The notes under the pieces were generated by a model that saw nothing but the letters and a program-made list of their open reading frames with translations, searched no databases and was not told where the DNA came from. A stretch of 22,412 nucleotides of DNA from JOPF133 sp052144935 (GTDB lineage: Bacteria; Acidobacteriota; Terriglobia; Bryobacterales; Bryobacteraceae). Within the stretch, counting starts at the first letter, position 1, and each line of letters opens with the position of its first letter. A program made the position numbers and the translations under genes. Below are positions 1 to 9,846 of the stretch, in pieces. The DNA is taken from contig JBKQPR010000064.1 in the NCBI GenBank assembly GCA_052144935.1, positions 1 through 22,412 of the forward strand, read 5' to 3'.

Positions 1-1
1 C

Positions 2-1720
2 TTTCTCGACCTGGTGTCCGAGCGCAGGGTGAATGAGACCTTGAAGCTGATGGGCCGTCCCGCCGGTGACCGCTTGCCCCCCGAGGTCACACGGGAGGTC
101 TGCCAGCGTACGGGCAGCAAGGCCATGCTGACCGGCTCGATTGCGGGGCTGGGCAGCCAGTACGTGATTGGTCTGAAGGCAGTGAACTGCAACACGGGAG
201 ATATGCTGGCGCAAGCGCAGGAGCAGGCGGCGGGCAAGGAAGCTGTGTTGAAGGCTCTGGACAACGCGGCGGTCAGTATGCGGAGCAAGCTGGGCGAGTC
301 GCGCAGTTCCTTGCAGAAATACGACACGCCGGTGGAGGAAGCGACGACGCCATCGCTAGAGGCGCTGAAAGCCTACAGCTTGGGAATGAAGACGAAGGCT
401 GCGAAAGGACACACGGCCGCCCTGCCCTTCTTCAAACGGGCGGTGGACCTTGACCCGAATTTTGCCATGGCCTGCGCCCAGATGTCGCTTATGTATCACG
501 ACCTCAACGAAATCGCGGGGGCGGCGGAAAATGCACGCAAGGCTTACGCGCTGCGGGAGAAGGTGAGCGAACGGGAGCGGTTCGACATCGAGGGGAACTA
601 CTACCTGGCCGCGACGGGAGAGCTGGAGAAGGCGACGCAGACCTTCGAACTATGGCAGCAGACCTACCCAAGAGACGACGCGCCTTACAGACATCTGGGA
701 TTCGTTTCCAACGCCCTGGGAAACTGGGAAAAGGCATTGGAGGAGTTGCGAGAGGCGCTGCGCCTGGCGCCAAATAATGTGACCAACTATCTCAACCTCG
801 GCGTCGCCTACACGACCCTCAACCGGCTGGATGAAGCGGATGCGGTGTATAAGCAGGCGGAAGAGCGCAAGCTGGAGAACGAGCAATTGCTCCAGAGCCG
901 CTACTGGTTGGCGTTTCTGAAGGGCGATGCGGCGCAGATGGCGCAGTTGGTCTCCGCCGCCATGGGCAAGCCGGGCGCGGAAGACCTGATGCTGGCCACG
1001 CAAGCGGACACGGAAAGTTGGTACGGCAAGCTGAAGAACGCGCACGAGCTGACCCAACGGGCGATGAATTCAGCCCAGCGCAACGACGCCAAAGAGGCTG
1101 CTGCGGCCTATCAGGCAGCGGCAGCGCTGCGCGAGGTGGAATCGGGCAACCGGGAGCAGGCGCGCGCCGAGGCCCATGCGGCGGTGAAGCTGGCCCCGAA
1201 CCGCGATGTGCGGGCCACAGCGGCGCTGGCCCTGGCGCGGGCAGGCGATACAGCAGGGGCGGAGAGGCTGGCGGCCGAACTCGACAAGACCTTCCCGCTG
1301 GACACGCTGGTCGAGAGGTATTGGCTGCCCACCATCCGGGCGGGGCTCGCCCTGGAGCGCAAAGACCCGCACCGGGCCATCGAACTATTGAAGGTGGCGA
1401 GCACCATCGAACTGAGCGAACCATCGCAATTCACGATATTCCTGTGCCCCGTTTATGTACGTGGGGAAGCCTGGCTCATACTGCACGACGGCAACCGGGC
1501 AGCAGCGGAGTTTCAGAAGTTCATCGACCACCGGGGAGTGGTGATGAACTTTCCGTGGGGCGCGCTGGCCCGGCTGGGACTGGCGCGCGCGTACGCCTTG
1601 CAGGGCGACACGGCCAGAGCACGTGCCGCGTATCAGGATTTCCTCACCCTCTGGAAAGACGCCGACCCCGACATACCGATCCTGAAGGAAGCCCAGGCGG
1701 AGTACGCGAAGCTGCGATAA
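2..1720 (+). CDS. Ser/Thr kinase-type sensor with TPR domain, 3' part (5' end outside window)
   Basis: The frame is open from the left edge (codons from base 2 read FLDLV) and ends in TAA at 1718-1720, so this is the last 572 residues of a longer protein, not a gene starting at the internal GTG at 14. It aligns without gaps to residues 431-1002 of the neighbouring kinase, so about 430 residues (N-terminal domain, kinase, membrane span) should lie upstream. What is visible is the end of a TolB-like domain (VNETLKLMGRP, SKAMLTGSI) followed by a long TPR array: GHTAALPFFKRAVDLDPNF, WEKALEELREALRLAPNN, LDEADAVYKQAEERK and a C-terminal set ending in YAKLR. In this family the TPR part is extracytoplasmic and probably senses or docks a partner. 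The kinase domain is inferred only from the paralogue. Confidence 0.88.
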   Translation, partial: FLDLVSERRVNETLKLMGRPAGDRLPPEVTREVCQRTGSKAMLTGSIAGLGSQYVIGLKAVNCNTGDMLAQAQEQAAGKEAVLKALDNAAVSMRSKLGESRSSLQKYDTPVEEATTPSLEALKAYSLGMKTKAAKGHTAALPFFKRAVDLDPNFAMACAQMSLMYHDLNEIAGAAENARKAYALREKVSERERFDIEGNYYLAATGELEKATQTFELWQQTYPRDDAPYRHLGFVSNALGNWEKALEELREALRLAPNNVTNYLNLGVAYTTLNRLDEADAVYKQAEERKLENEQLLQSRYWLAFLKGDAAQMAQLVSAAMGKPGAEDLMLATQADTESWYGKLKNAHELTQRAMNSAQRNDAKEAAAAYQAAAALREVESGNREQARAEAHAAVKLAPNRDVRATAALALARAGDTAGAERLAAELDKTFPLDTLVERYWLPTIRAGLALERKDPHRAIELLKVASTIELSEPSQFTIFLCPVYVRGEAWLILHDGNRAAAEFQKFIDHRGVVMNFPWGALARLGLARAYALQGDTARARAAYQDFLTLWKDADPDIPILKEAQAEYAKLR

Positions 1721-1805
1721 CCCGCCAAGCTCGGCCCTGGCAGCGCGCGCCGGCAACGTTCCGCCGTTTGTTGCCGCAGAGGTCTATGACCCCACCTCCC
1801 GCCGA

Positions 1806-1834
1806 TTGAGCGGTTCGGGTTCTTGTGGCACAAT
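1806..1834 (+). promoter_or_regulatory. Candidate sigma70-type promoter for the second kinase gene
   Basis: TTGAGC at 1806-1811 and CACAAT at 1829-1834 are 17 bases apart, each matching the consensus at four of six positions. The site lies 45 bases before the ATG of the kinase gene and 86 bases after the stop of the upstream paralogue, so the two duplicates may be transcribed independently. The match is modest. Confidence 0.35.
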
Positions 1835-1878
1835 ACGATTGAGCAACAAAGCGGAGGTCCCTGGGACTGGCGGGCGGT

Positions 1879-4887
<3,009 letters not shown>

Positions 4888-4965
4888 CCCGCCAGATCCG
4901 GGGCCGCGCGTGGAGCTCAGCCGAATAGATGTTGGGAGGCCTTGCTCGGCCCTGGCAGCGGGGGC

Positions 4966-4983
4966 TTCGGCGGAATCGCCGGA
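4966..4983. terminator. Hairpin in the convergent gap between kinase and phosphatase genes
   Basis: TTCGGCG, loop GAAT, CGCCGGA form a 7-bp stem (one G-U pair) midway between two converging stops (4887 plus, 5103 minus). There is no T-run on either side, so at best it is a weak bidirectional terminator or a transcript-end stabiliser. Confidence 0.3.
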
Positions 4984-5102
4984 GGCGCGTGCCGATAGTA
5001 GCCTGGGCCGCCGCGAGGCTTTCGGAACCACGGCGTGGCGTTGCTCCGCCGCCGATGTCGAATGCCTGCGCCGGAATCGCCAAACGTTCGCTGACGGGCG
5101 AC

Positions 5103-5546
5103 CTAGCTTCCCGTTGCCGCGGGCGATCGCGGGGGCGGAGCGCCCTGTTCCCTGCGCAGATCCAGAATCAACCCCATCACCATGCGCTCGATCTCGTCTC
5201 GCACTTCGCAATGCGCCACGTACTTCAGGAAGACCGGATCGGGCACATCCCACTCGCGGCCCTGTGCGCCGGGGATCGGCGGAAGCTCCATGCCGCTCAT
5301 ATTGATCGCCAGGTCGAATTGCGAGCGGCCCAGATGCCGGATGCTCTTGGGGAAATGGTCCCGCAGGTCGATGCCCTTCTCGGCCATCGCCTTAATGGTA
5401 TCCGGGGCCACGTTCATGGCCGGCGCCAACCCGGCGCTGGCCGCCACCATCACGTCGCTGCCGTACGTGCGGGCGAAGGCCTCCGCCATCTGGCTGCGGC
5501 AGGCGTTTCCGAGACACACGAAAAGAACCCGTTTGGGCTGGCTCAC
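5103..5546 (-). CDS. Low-molecular-weight phosphatase / ArsC-like protein
   Basis: This 147-aa protein of the LMW-PTPase/arsenate reductase fold opens with the P-loop C11-LGNAC-R17-S followed by QMAEAF, and carries the general-acid motif D103-P-V-F. The cysteines of the thioredoxin-coupled arsenate reductase relay (Cys82 and Cys89 in the S. aureus enzyme) are absent: that stretch reads NMSGMELPPIPGA. Only C11, C16 and C113 exist. I therefore favour a phosphatase or a non-redox role over true arsenate reduction. The start is GTG at 5546, overlapping the pdxT stop by four bases (GTGA), with GGAGA on the coding strand a few bases upstream. It is the last gene of the B6 operon. The Pro-rich tail (137-147) is dispensable-looking. 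Confidence 0.88.
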   Translation of the reverse strand: MSQPKRVLFVCLGNACRSQMAEAFARTYGSDVMVAASAGLAPAMNVAPDTIKAMAEKGIDLRDHFPKSIRHLGRSQFDLAINMSGMELPPIPGAQGREWDVPDPVFLKYVAHCEVRDEIERMVMGLILDLRREQGAPPPRSPAATGS

Positions 5547-6121
5547 AATTTCTCCAGGAACAGCTCGTGTACGCGCGGATCGCTGGTCAACTCGGGGTGA
5601 AAGGTGGACACCAGATGGCGGCCCTGCTCCACCAGCACGGGGTCGCCCCGATAGCGCGCCAGCACCTTGCCGCCTTCGCCCACGCGCCGGATAATCGGCG
5701 CGCGAATGAACACCGCCTCCAGTTTGCCCGGTCCGGTGCGCCGTTCGAAATCCGGGTCGGGCGCGATCTCGGTGACGCGGCTGTCGATCTGCCGGCCGTA
5801 GGCGTTGCGCTCCACCCCGATGTCCATCAGGCCGAGGCTCTCCTGGGCCGGCCTGGAGACCTCGCGAGCCATCAGTATGGCCCCCGCGCAGGTGCCGAAG
5901 AGGGGCTTGCGCCGGCCAAACTCGGCCAGCGCCTCCAGCAACCCTTCGGAGTGCATCAGCTTGAGCATGGTAGTGCTCTCGCCGCCGGGCAGAATCAGGC
6001 CCTCGATTCCGGCCAACTGCTCACGCTCGCGCACCAGGACCGGCTCGGCTCCGGCCCGCTCCAGCGCGGCGGCGTGGGCCGCGAAATCCCCTTGCAGCGC
6101 CAGCACGCCAACTTTTTTCAC
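5543..6121 (-). CDS. pdxT: Pyridoxal 5'-phosphate synthase, glutaminase subunit PdxT
   Basis: This 192-aa class I glutamine amidotransferase hydrolyses glutamine and channels ammonia to PdxS in the ribose 5-phosphate-dependent (DXP-independent) PLP pathway. Visible hallmarks are LALQGDF near the N-terminus, LPGGEST (oxyanion strand, residues 44-50), nucleophile C78 in GTCAGAILMA, and the His/Glu pair H175 and E177 in FHPEL. The length is normal for PdxT. Translation starts at GTG (6121) and shares one base with the pdxS stop (TAGTG), so the two are translationally coupled, as expected for subunits of one cytoplasmic complex. No key residue is missing. Confidence 0.97.
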   Translation of the reverse strand: MKKVGVLALQGDFAAHAAALERAGAEPVLVREREQLAGIEGLILPGGESTTMLKLMHSEGLLEALAEFGRRKPLFGTCAGAILMAREVSRPAQESLGLMDIGVERNAYGRQIDSRVTEIAPDPDFERRTGPGKLEAVFIRAPIIRRVGEGGKVLARYRGDPVLVEQGRHLVSTFHPELTSDPRVHELFLEKL

Positions 6122-7011
6122 TACCAGCCTCGCGTTTGGAGCAGCTCCGATTCCTGCATTTTGGAGACGTCCAGTCCCGGCATGGCGTCGCCCAGCGCCC
6201 GGCTGGCTTCCAGCAGCTTCTCGGGGTTATTGAAATTCTTGGCCGCCAGCACGATCGCGCAGGCGCGCGCCGCCGGATCCTCCGATTTGAAGATACCCGA
6301 CCCCACGAAGATCGCCTCGGCCCCCAGTTGCATCACCAGCGCGGCGTCGGCCGGAGTAGCGATGCCGCCCGCGGAGAAATTGGGTGTCGGCAGCTTGCCG
6401 TGCCGCGCCACCCACTCCACCAGCTCCAGCGGGGCCTGTAGATTCTTGGCCTCGTGTACCAGTTCTTCCTTGCCCAGGATGGTGAGATGCCGCATCTCTC
6501 TGACGATGGTGCGGATGTGGCGCACGGCTTCCACGATATTGCCCGACCCGGCTTCGCCCTTGGTCCGGATCATGGCGGCGCCCTCGGCGATGCGGCGCAG
6601 GGCCTCGCCCAGGTTGCGCGCTCCACACACGAAGGGGATGCGGAAATCGGTCTTATCGATATGGTGCTCTTCGTCGGCGGGCGTCAGCACTTCGCTTTCG
6701 TCGATGTAATCGACGCCCAGGGCCTCCAGAATGCGCGCCTCCATGAAGTGGCCGATGCGGGCCTTGGCCATCACCGGAATGGTCACGGTGCGCATGATCT
6801 CCTCCATTTTGGAGATGCTGGCCATGCGCGCCACGCCGCCCTCTTTGCGGATATCGGCCGGCACGCGTTCCAGGGCCATTACCGCCGAGGCCCCGGCGTC
6901 CTCCGCGATCTTGGCCTGCTGGGCGTTGGTGACGTCCATGATGACGCCGCCCTTGAGCATCTCCGCCAACCCCACCTTCACGCGAAACTGTTCGCTGTTG
7001 AACTCAAACAT
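6121..7011 (-). CDS. pdxS: Pyridoxal 5'-phosphate synthase, lyase subunit PdxS
   Basis: This 296-aa protein is full length for PdxS, which condenses ribose 5-phosphate, glyceraldehyde 3-phosphate and ammonia into PLP as a dodecameric (beta/alpha)8 barrel. It has GGVIMDVTN (D26), the imine-forming K83 in VMAKARIGH, the second lysine K151 in IRTKGEAGSGN, phosphate-binding AGGIATPADAA and VGSGIFKSEDP, and the typical C-terminus ending LLQTRGW. The ATG at 7009-7011 is preceded by GGGAGG (7021-7026 on the coding strand), nine to ten bases away. A 173-base gap with a giant inverted repeat separates it from the MocR-type regulator upstream. Presence of pdxST implies that the host lacks need for the PdxA/PdxJ route. 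Confidence 0.98.
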   Translation of the reverse strand: MFEFNSEQFRVKVGLAEMLKGGVIMDVTNAQQAKIAEDAGASAVMALERVPADIRKEGGVARMASISKMEEIMRTVTIPVMAKARIGHFMEARILEALGVDYIDESEVLTPADEEHHIDKTDFRIPFVCGARNLGEALRRIAEGAAMIRTKGEAGSGNIVEAVRHIRTIVREMRHLTILGKEELVHEAKNLQAPLELVEWVARHGKLPTPNFSAGGIATPADAALVMQLGAEAIFVGSGIFKSEDPAARACAIVLAAKNFNNPEKLLEASRALGDAMPGLDVSKMQESELLQTRGW

Positions 7012-7052
7012 CGTCGAAATCCTCCCATCTTGTCACAGCAACTTTGCTCTCA

Positions 7053-7176
7053 CGGGGCCCAGTATTCACCGCGGAGACGCGGAGGAAGATGAGACTTCGC
7101 AGAGAAGACCGAAATTGAATTCTTCTCTGCGAAGTCTCATCTTCCTCCGCGTCTCCGCGGTGAATACTGGGCCCCG
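7053..7176. repeat. Perfect 56-bp inverted repeat with 12-base loop
   Basis: Bases 7053-7108 are the exact reverse complement of 7121-7176; the 12-base loop is 7109-7120. The arms contain CACCGCGGAGACGCGGAGG and its complement. It begins eight bases beyond the stop of the MocR gene and ends about 27 bases before the pdxS ribosome site, so a read-through transcript would fold into a very long double-stranded stem. From memory, palindromes with this CCGCGGAGACGCGGAG flavour are dispersed between genes of several environmental phyla; that family assignment is not checked here. No second copy was seen in the window. Confidence 0.97.
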
Positions 7177-7184
7177 CATTTTCC

Positions 7185-8654
7185 TCATACCATCGCCGGC
7201 GCGGGTTCGCGGCCGCGCGCGGCGCCCTCCAGTTCGGCGGTCACGATCCGCCCCAAGGTGGCCAGGCCGCCGCGGATCTGTGCCGGGGTGGGTCCCGCGA
7301 AACTCAACCGCAGCGCGCCCCGCTCCATCCGCGATACCGCGAAGTAGCGGCCGGGCAGGTAGTCGATCCCTTCCTGGCGGGCGCGCGGCAGCAACTCCCC
7401 GGCATCCACCGGCTCCGGCAACCGCACCCACACGTTCATGCCTCCCTCCGGACGCGTCCAACGGGTGCCCGCCGGAAGCTCCTGGCAGGCCTCCAGCGTC
7501 GCGGTGAGCCGTTCCGACCCGGCCTTGAGCACACGCGCGCGATGCGCCTCCAGGCGTCCCGATTCGGCGAACTCCAGGAGCACCGCCTGCGCGAGCTGAT
7601 CGGTGTGCAAATCCGAGGCCTCCTTGGCCTGCCGAAGCCGGCCGATGAGCGCCTTGGGCCCCACCGCCCAGCCCACCCGCAAGCCCGGAAAGCTGACCTT
7701 CGAGAAACTCCGCAACAGCACCGTGCCGCCGCTCGAATCCATTTGTTTGATGGCCGGCAGGGCTTCGCCCCAATAGCGCAGCTCGCCATAGGCATCGTTT
7801 TCCACCACCGGCACGCCCGCCGCCCGGGCCGCCTCCAGCAGGCCCTGGCGGGTGGTGAGCGAGAGCGTCAGCCCGGTGGGATTCTGGAAATTCGGCGTCA
7901 CCACCAGGCAGCGCAGCCGCTCCTGATCGAGCACCCGCGCGAGCTGCGCCAGGTCGACCCCGTCGGCCCCTACCGGAATCCCCACCAGCCGCACCCCTAT
8001 GCCGGCCAGCAGGTTTTTCAGCCCTGGGTAGACCGGATCCTCGACGGCCACGGAATCGCCGGGCCGCAACAGAACGCGGCCGATCAGGTCCAGCGCCTGC
8101 TGGCAGCCGTTGGTGACGATCAGGTCGTCCGCGGGGCCCGCCAGGCCGTGGCGCCGCGCGTTGTCCAGAAGATATTGCCGCAAGGGTTCGTAGCCGCTGG
8201 GCGACCCGAGTTGCAGGATGTCGGCCAAGTCACGGTGCGCCATCACGGCCGCGCAACTGGCGCGAAAATCGTCCAGGGGAAACAGATCGCGCGACGGCCG
8301 CGAAGTGGCGAAACTCACCGTTTCGCCATCCAACCCCCCGCCTTGAAACGCGGCGGGCGCCTCGCTGGGTTCCAGCAGGGCTGCCCAATCCACGCCCGCC
8401 GGCGCCGGCCGCTGCCCGGTGACGAAGCTGCCCCGGCCCACCTGCCCGCTGATCAGGCCATCGGTTTCCAGCAACTCGTAAGCGGCCGATATGGTCGTCC
8501 GGTTCAAGCCAAGCAGGCCAGCCAATTCGCGAGTGGCTGGCAGCCGCTCCCCGTGCCCCAGCTCGCCAGAGCGAATCCGCCCGGCAATTTCCTTGTAGAG
8601 CTGCCGATAAAGGGGCACGGAGGAGTCGTGCCGCAAGTTAGGCTGAAACTCCAT
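7185..8654 (-). CDS. pdxR: MocR-family (GntR/aminotransferase) regulator, PdxR-like
   Basis: This 489-aa regulator has a GntR winged helix at about 11-80 (PLYRQLYKEIAGRI, LPATRELAGLLGLNRTTI, GRGSFV) followed by a fold-type-I aminotransferase-like domain (115-475). PLP-site residues are present: N258 in NFQNPTG, D287 and Y289 in ENDAYG, Schiff-base lysine K319 in SFSK, and R449 in ALRLSF. MocR proteins of the PdxR type bind PLP and control pdxST; position directly upstream of pdxS makes that role likely, though GabR- or TauR-like functions cannot be excluded from sequence alone. I place the start at ATG 8654 (MEFQPN) because the helix-turn-helix begins at once; the frame is open to 8903 without family-like sequence. 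No clear ribosome site precedes it, and translation could be leaderless. Confidence 0.9.
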   Translation of the reverse strand: MEFQPNLRHDSSVPLYRQLYKEIAGRIRSGELGHGERLPATRELAGLLGLNRTTISAAYELLETDGLISGQVGRGSFVTGQRPAPAGVDWAALLEPSEAPAAFQGGGLDGETVSFATSRPSRDLFPLDDFRASCAAVMAHRDLADILQLGSPSGYEPLRQYLLDNARRHGLAGPADDLIVTNGCQQALDLIGRVLLRPGDSVAVEDPVYPGLKNLLAGIGVRLVGIPVGADGVDLAQLARVLDQERLRCLVVTPNFQNPTGLTLSLTTRQGLLEAARAAGVPVVENDAYGELRYWGEALPAIKQMDSSGGTVLLRSFSKVSFPGLRVGWAVGPKALIGRLRQAKEASDLHTDQLAQAVLLEFAESGRLEAHRARVLKAGSERLTATLEACQELPAGTRWTRPEGGMNVWVRLPEPVDAGELLPRARQEGIDYLPGRYFAVSRMERGALRLSFAGPTPAQIRGGLATLGRIVTAELEGAARGREPAPAMV

Positions 8655-8776
8655 GCAGCCATAGCATACCATATTGGACTGGCAGTGCGGGTTTGGCAAC
8701 CATGAGGCAGTCACGGCCCGCGCCAGACGACGAATGCGGCTTGCCCATTGGTGGGGTAACGGGGTCGTGTCGACGA

Positions 8777-9190
8777 TTACAGCGGGCCTGCCGGAGGAAT
8801 GGTTCGCTCGACCGCTTCCAGCACCTCTCTGACCCTGACCGTCCATCCGCAAGCCATCACGACGGTTGGCAACTCGCTCTCGCCGGGATAGCGAAACTCC
8901 CACGCAAATCTCGTCAACGGTCCCAGGCCGCTCATTACATCACCCAAGGTTGGTTCCAAATCCACACACTGCCGGGTGAGTTCCACCAAATCGTGGGTGC
9001 GCCGAAACGATTGGTCCCGCCAAACCAGAAATGCCTTCAGAGACTTCTCGACCGCCTGCTGGCAGTGGAACAGGCAATCCTCCGTGTCGGGAGGGTCGAG
9101 CGTAAGCACAGTCTCCGCACGCCACAGGTCCTTGCGGCTCTTTTTCATCCAGGCAAGCGTTTCTTCGAGGCGGATCGGATCAGGCTGCAT
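8777..9190 (-). CDS. HEPN-domain protein (putative toxin partner of MNT)
   Basis: This 137-aa all-helical protein of the HEPN superfamily has the typical pattern: WMKKSRKDLWRAE near the N-terminus, CLFHCQQAVEKSLKAFLVW (39-57) and RRTHDLVEL (63-71). It overlaps the upstream nucleotidyltransferase gene by 11 bases, the classic HEPN/MNT pairing. The RNase motif R-X4-6-H of active HEPN toxins is not evident (R58 and H66 are seven residues apart), and there is no H-X-Y following as in HepT. It may therefore be a substrate-binding or non-ribonuclease member. The ATG at 9190 fits the overlap. 122 bases separate it from the MocR gene, so co-transcription with the B6 cluster is possible. Confidence 0.85.
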   Translation of the reverse strand: MQPDPIRLEETLAWMKKSRKDLWRAETVLTLDPPDTEDCLFHCQQAVEKSLKAFLVWRDQSFRRTHDLVELTRQCVDLEPTLGDVMSGLGPLTRFAWEFRYPGESELPTVVMACGWTVRVREVLEAVERTIPPAGPL

Positions 9191-9530
9191 AGAGCAGCAT
9201 GCCTTCCCGCAATACCGTCGAGGGCAGGGACGCTTTCAAATGGAGCCGGCTGTCGAAGCTGCGGCGTGTCCGGATCAGGAAATCGCCGCTTCGGGGCAGT
9301 CCCTCAACGGCCGTGTAGCCGATGCCAGGGTCTTTCTTATCGGCTGGCGCGTCATCGGGCACAACGATCATTAAGTCGTAGTCGCTATCGGGCCCAGCGT
9401 CGCCGCGTGCCGTCGAACCGAAGAGATAAATCCGCTCTGGCCGATAAACGTCTATGAGACGACGCACAATCTCACCAAGAAGGGGATCTCGAGGCGAAGG
9501 TACAGGCGCCAGTGAGCCACGTCCGTCCAA
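9180..9530 (-). CDS. Minimal nucleotidyltransferase (MNT), putative antitoxin
   Basis: From the TTG start at 9530 this is a 116-aa polymerase-beta-fold MNT. It shows the exact GSX10DXD signature: G38-S39 in FGSTARGD and D50/D52 in DSDYDLM, with a likely third acidic residue at D83. In type VII systems MntA transfers AMP to the HEPN partner to silence it. The TTG is chosen because GAGGAGG lies 10 bases before it on the coding strand (9541-9547), whereas the ATG at 9608 has no such site and adds 26 unlikely residues. The stop overlaps the HEPN start by 11 bases. Without an active-site check, a stand-alone nucleotidyltransferase role remains possible. Confidence 0.85.
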   Translation of the reverse strand: MDGRGSLAPVPSPRDPLLGEIVRRLIDVYRPERIYLFGSTARGDAGPDSDYDLMIVVPDDAPADKKDPGIGYTAVEGLPRSGDFLIRTRRSFDSRLHLKASLPSTVLREGMLLYAA

Positions 9531-9846
9531 GTGGTTATCTCCTCCTCGTCTAGTTTGCCATACCTCGCGGGATCCCGGAAGCTCCAGGGGAGGAGTCTCC
9601 GGTTCCAACAGTCAGGGTGGCGAAATGTCCTTTCGGATGAAGACATGCGTCGCATACCCGACGATCCGTGGTCGCCGCAAGAGAACAGGAACCCTGGGGC
9701 GGCGGCCAGGCCGTGTCCGGTAAAATTCACACGCCCGCCGGAGGGCCTCCTCCAGCCGTGCGTGGCGATTTGCCGATGGGCTATGCTGCCGAAGAGCCCC
9801 CTGCGCCCTCTCCGCGGTCCCCGCGGCACAAGCCGCCAGAGCTGCT
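9531..9846. other. Gene-free interval between MNT and cytochrome genes
   Basis: Open frames run through here on both strands, but none has a recognisable protein pattern or ribosome site. Just past the cytochrome stop, on its strand, two GC hairpins are visible: GCGGC-TTGT-GCCGC (9822-9835 region) and CCGCGG-GGA-CCGCGG (9812-9826 region). They overlap, lack a U-tract, and may help end the cytochrome transcript. The GAGGAGGAG ribosome site of the MNT gene sits at 9539-9547. Confidence 0.5.

Noticed and set aside
9452..9829. 125-codon minus-strand open frame upstream of and overlapping the MNT gene
   Set aside because: It has Arg/Pro-rich composition and no recognisable fold, and its 3' end lies inside the MNT gene in another frame; the GAGGAGG signal better serves the MNT start.
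9795..9830. Possible degenerate copy of the 7053-7176 palindrome (CTCCGCGGTCCCCGCGG)
   Set aside because: Only a few shared GC-rich words; there is no matching inverted arm or extended similarity.
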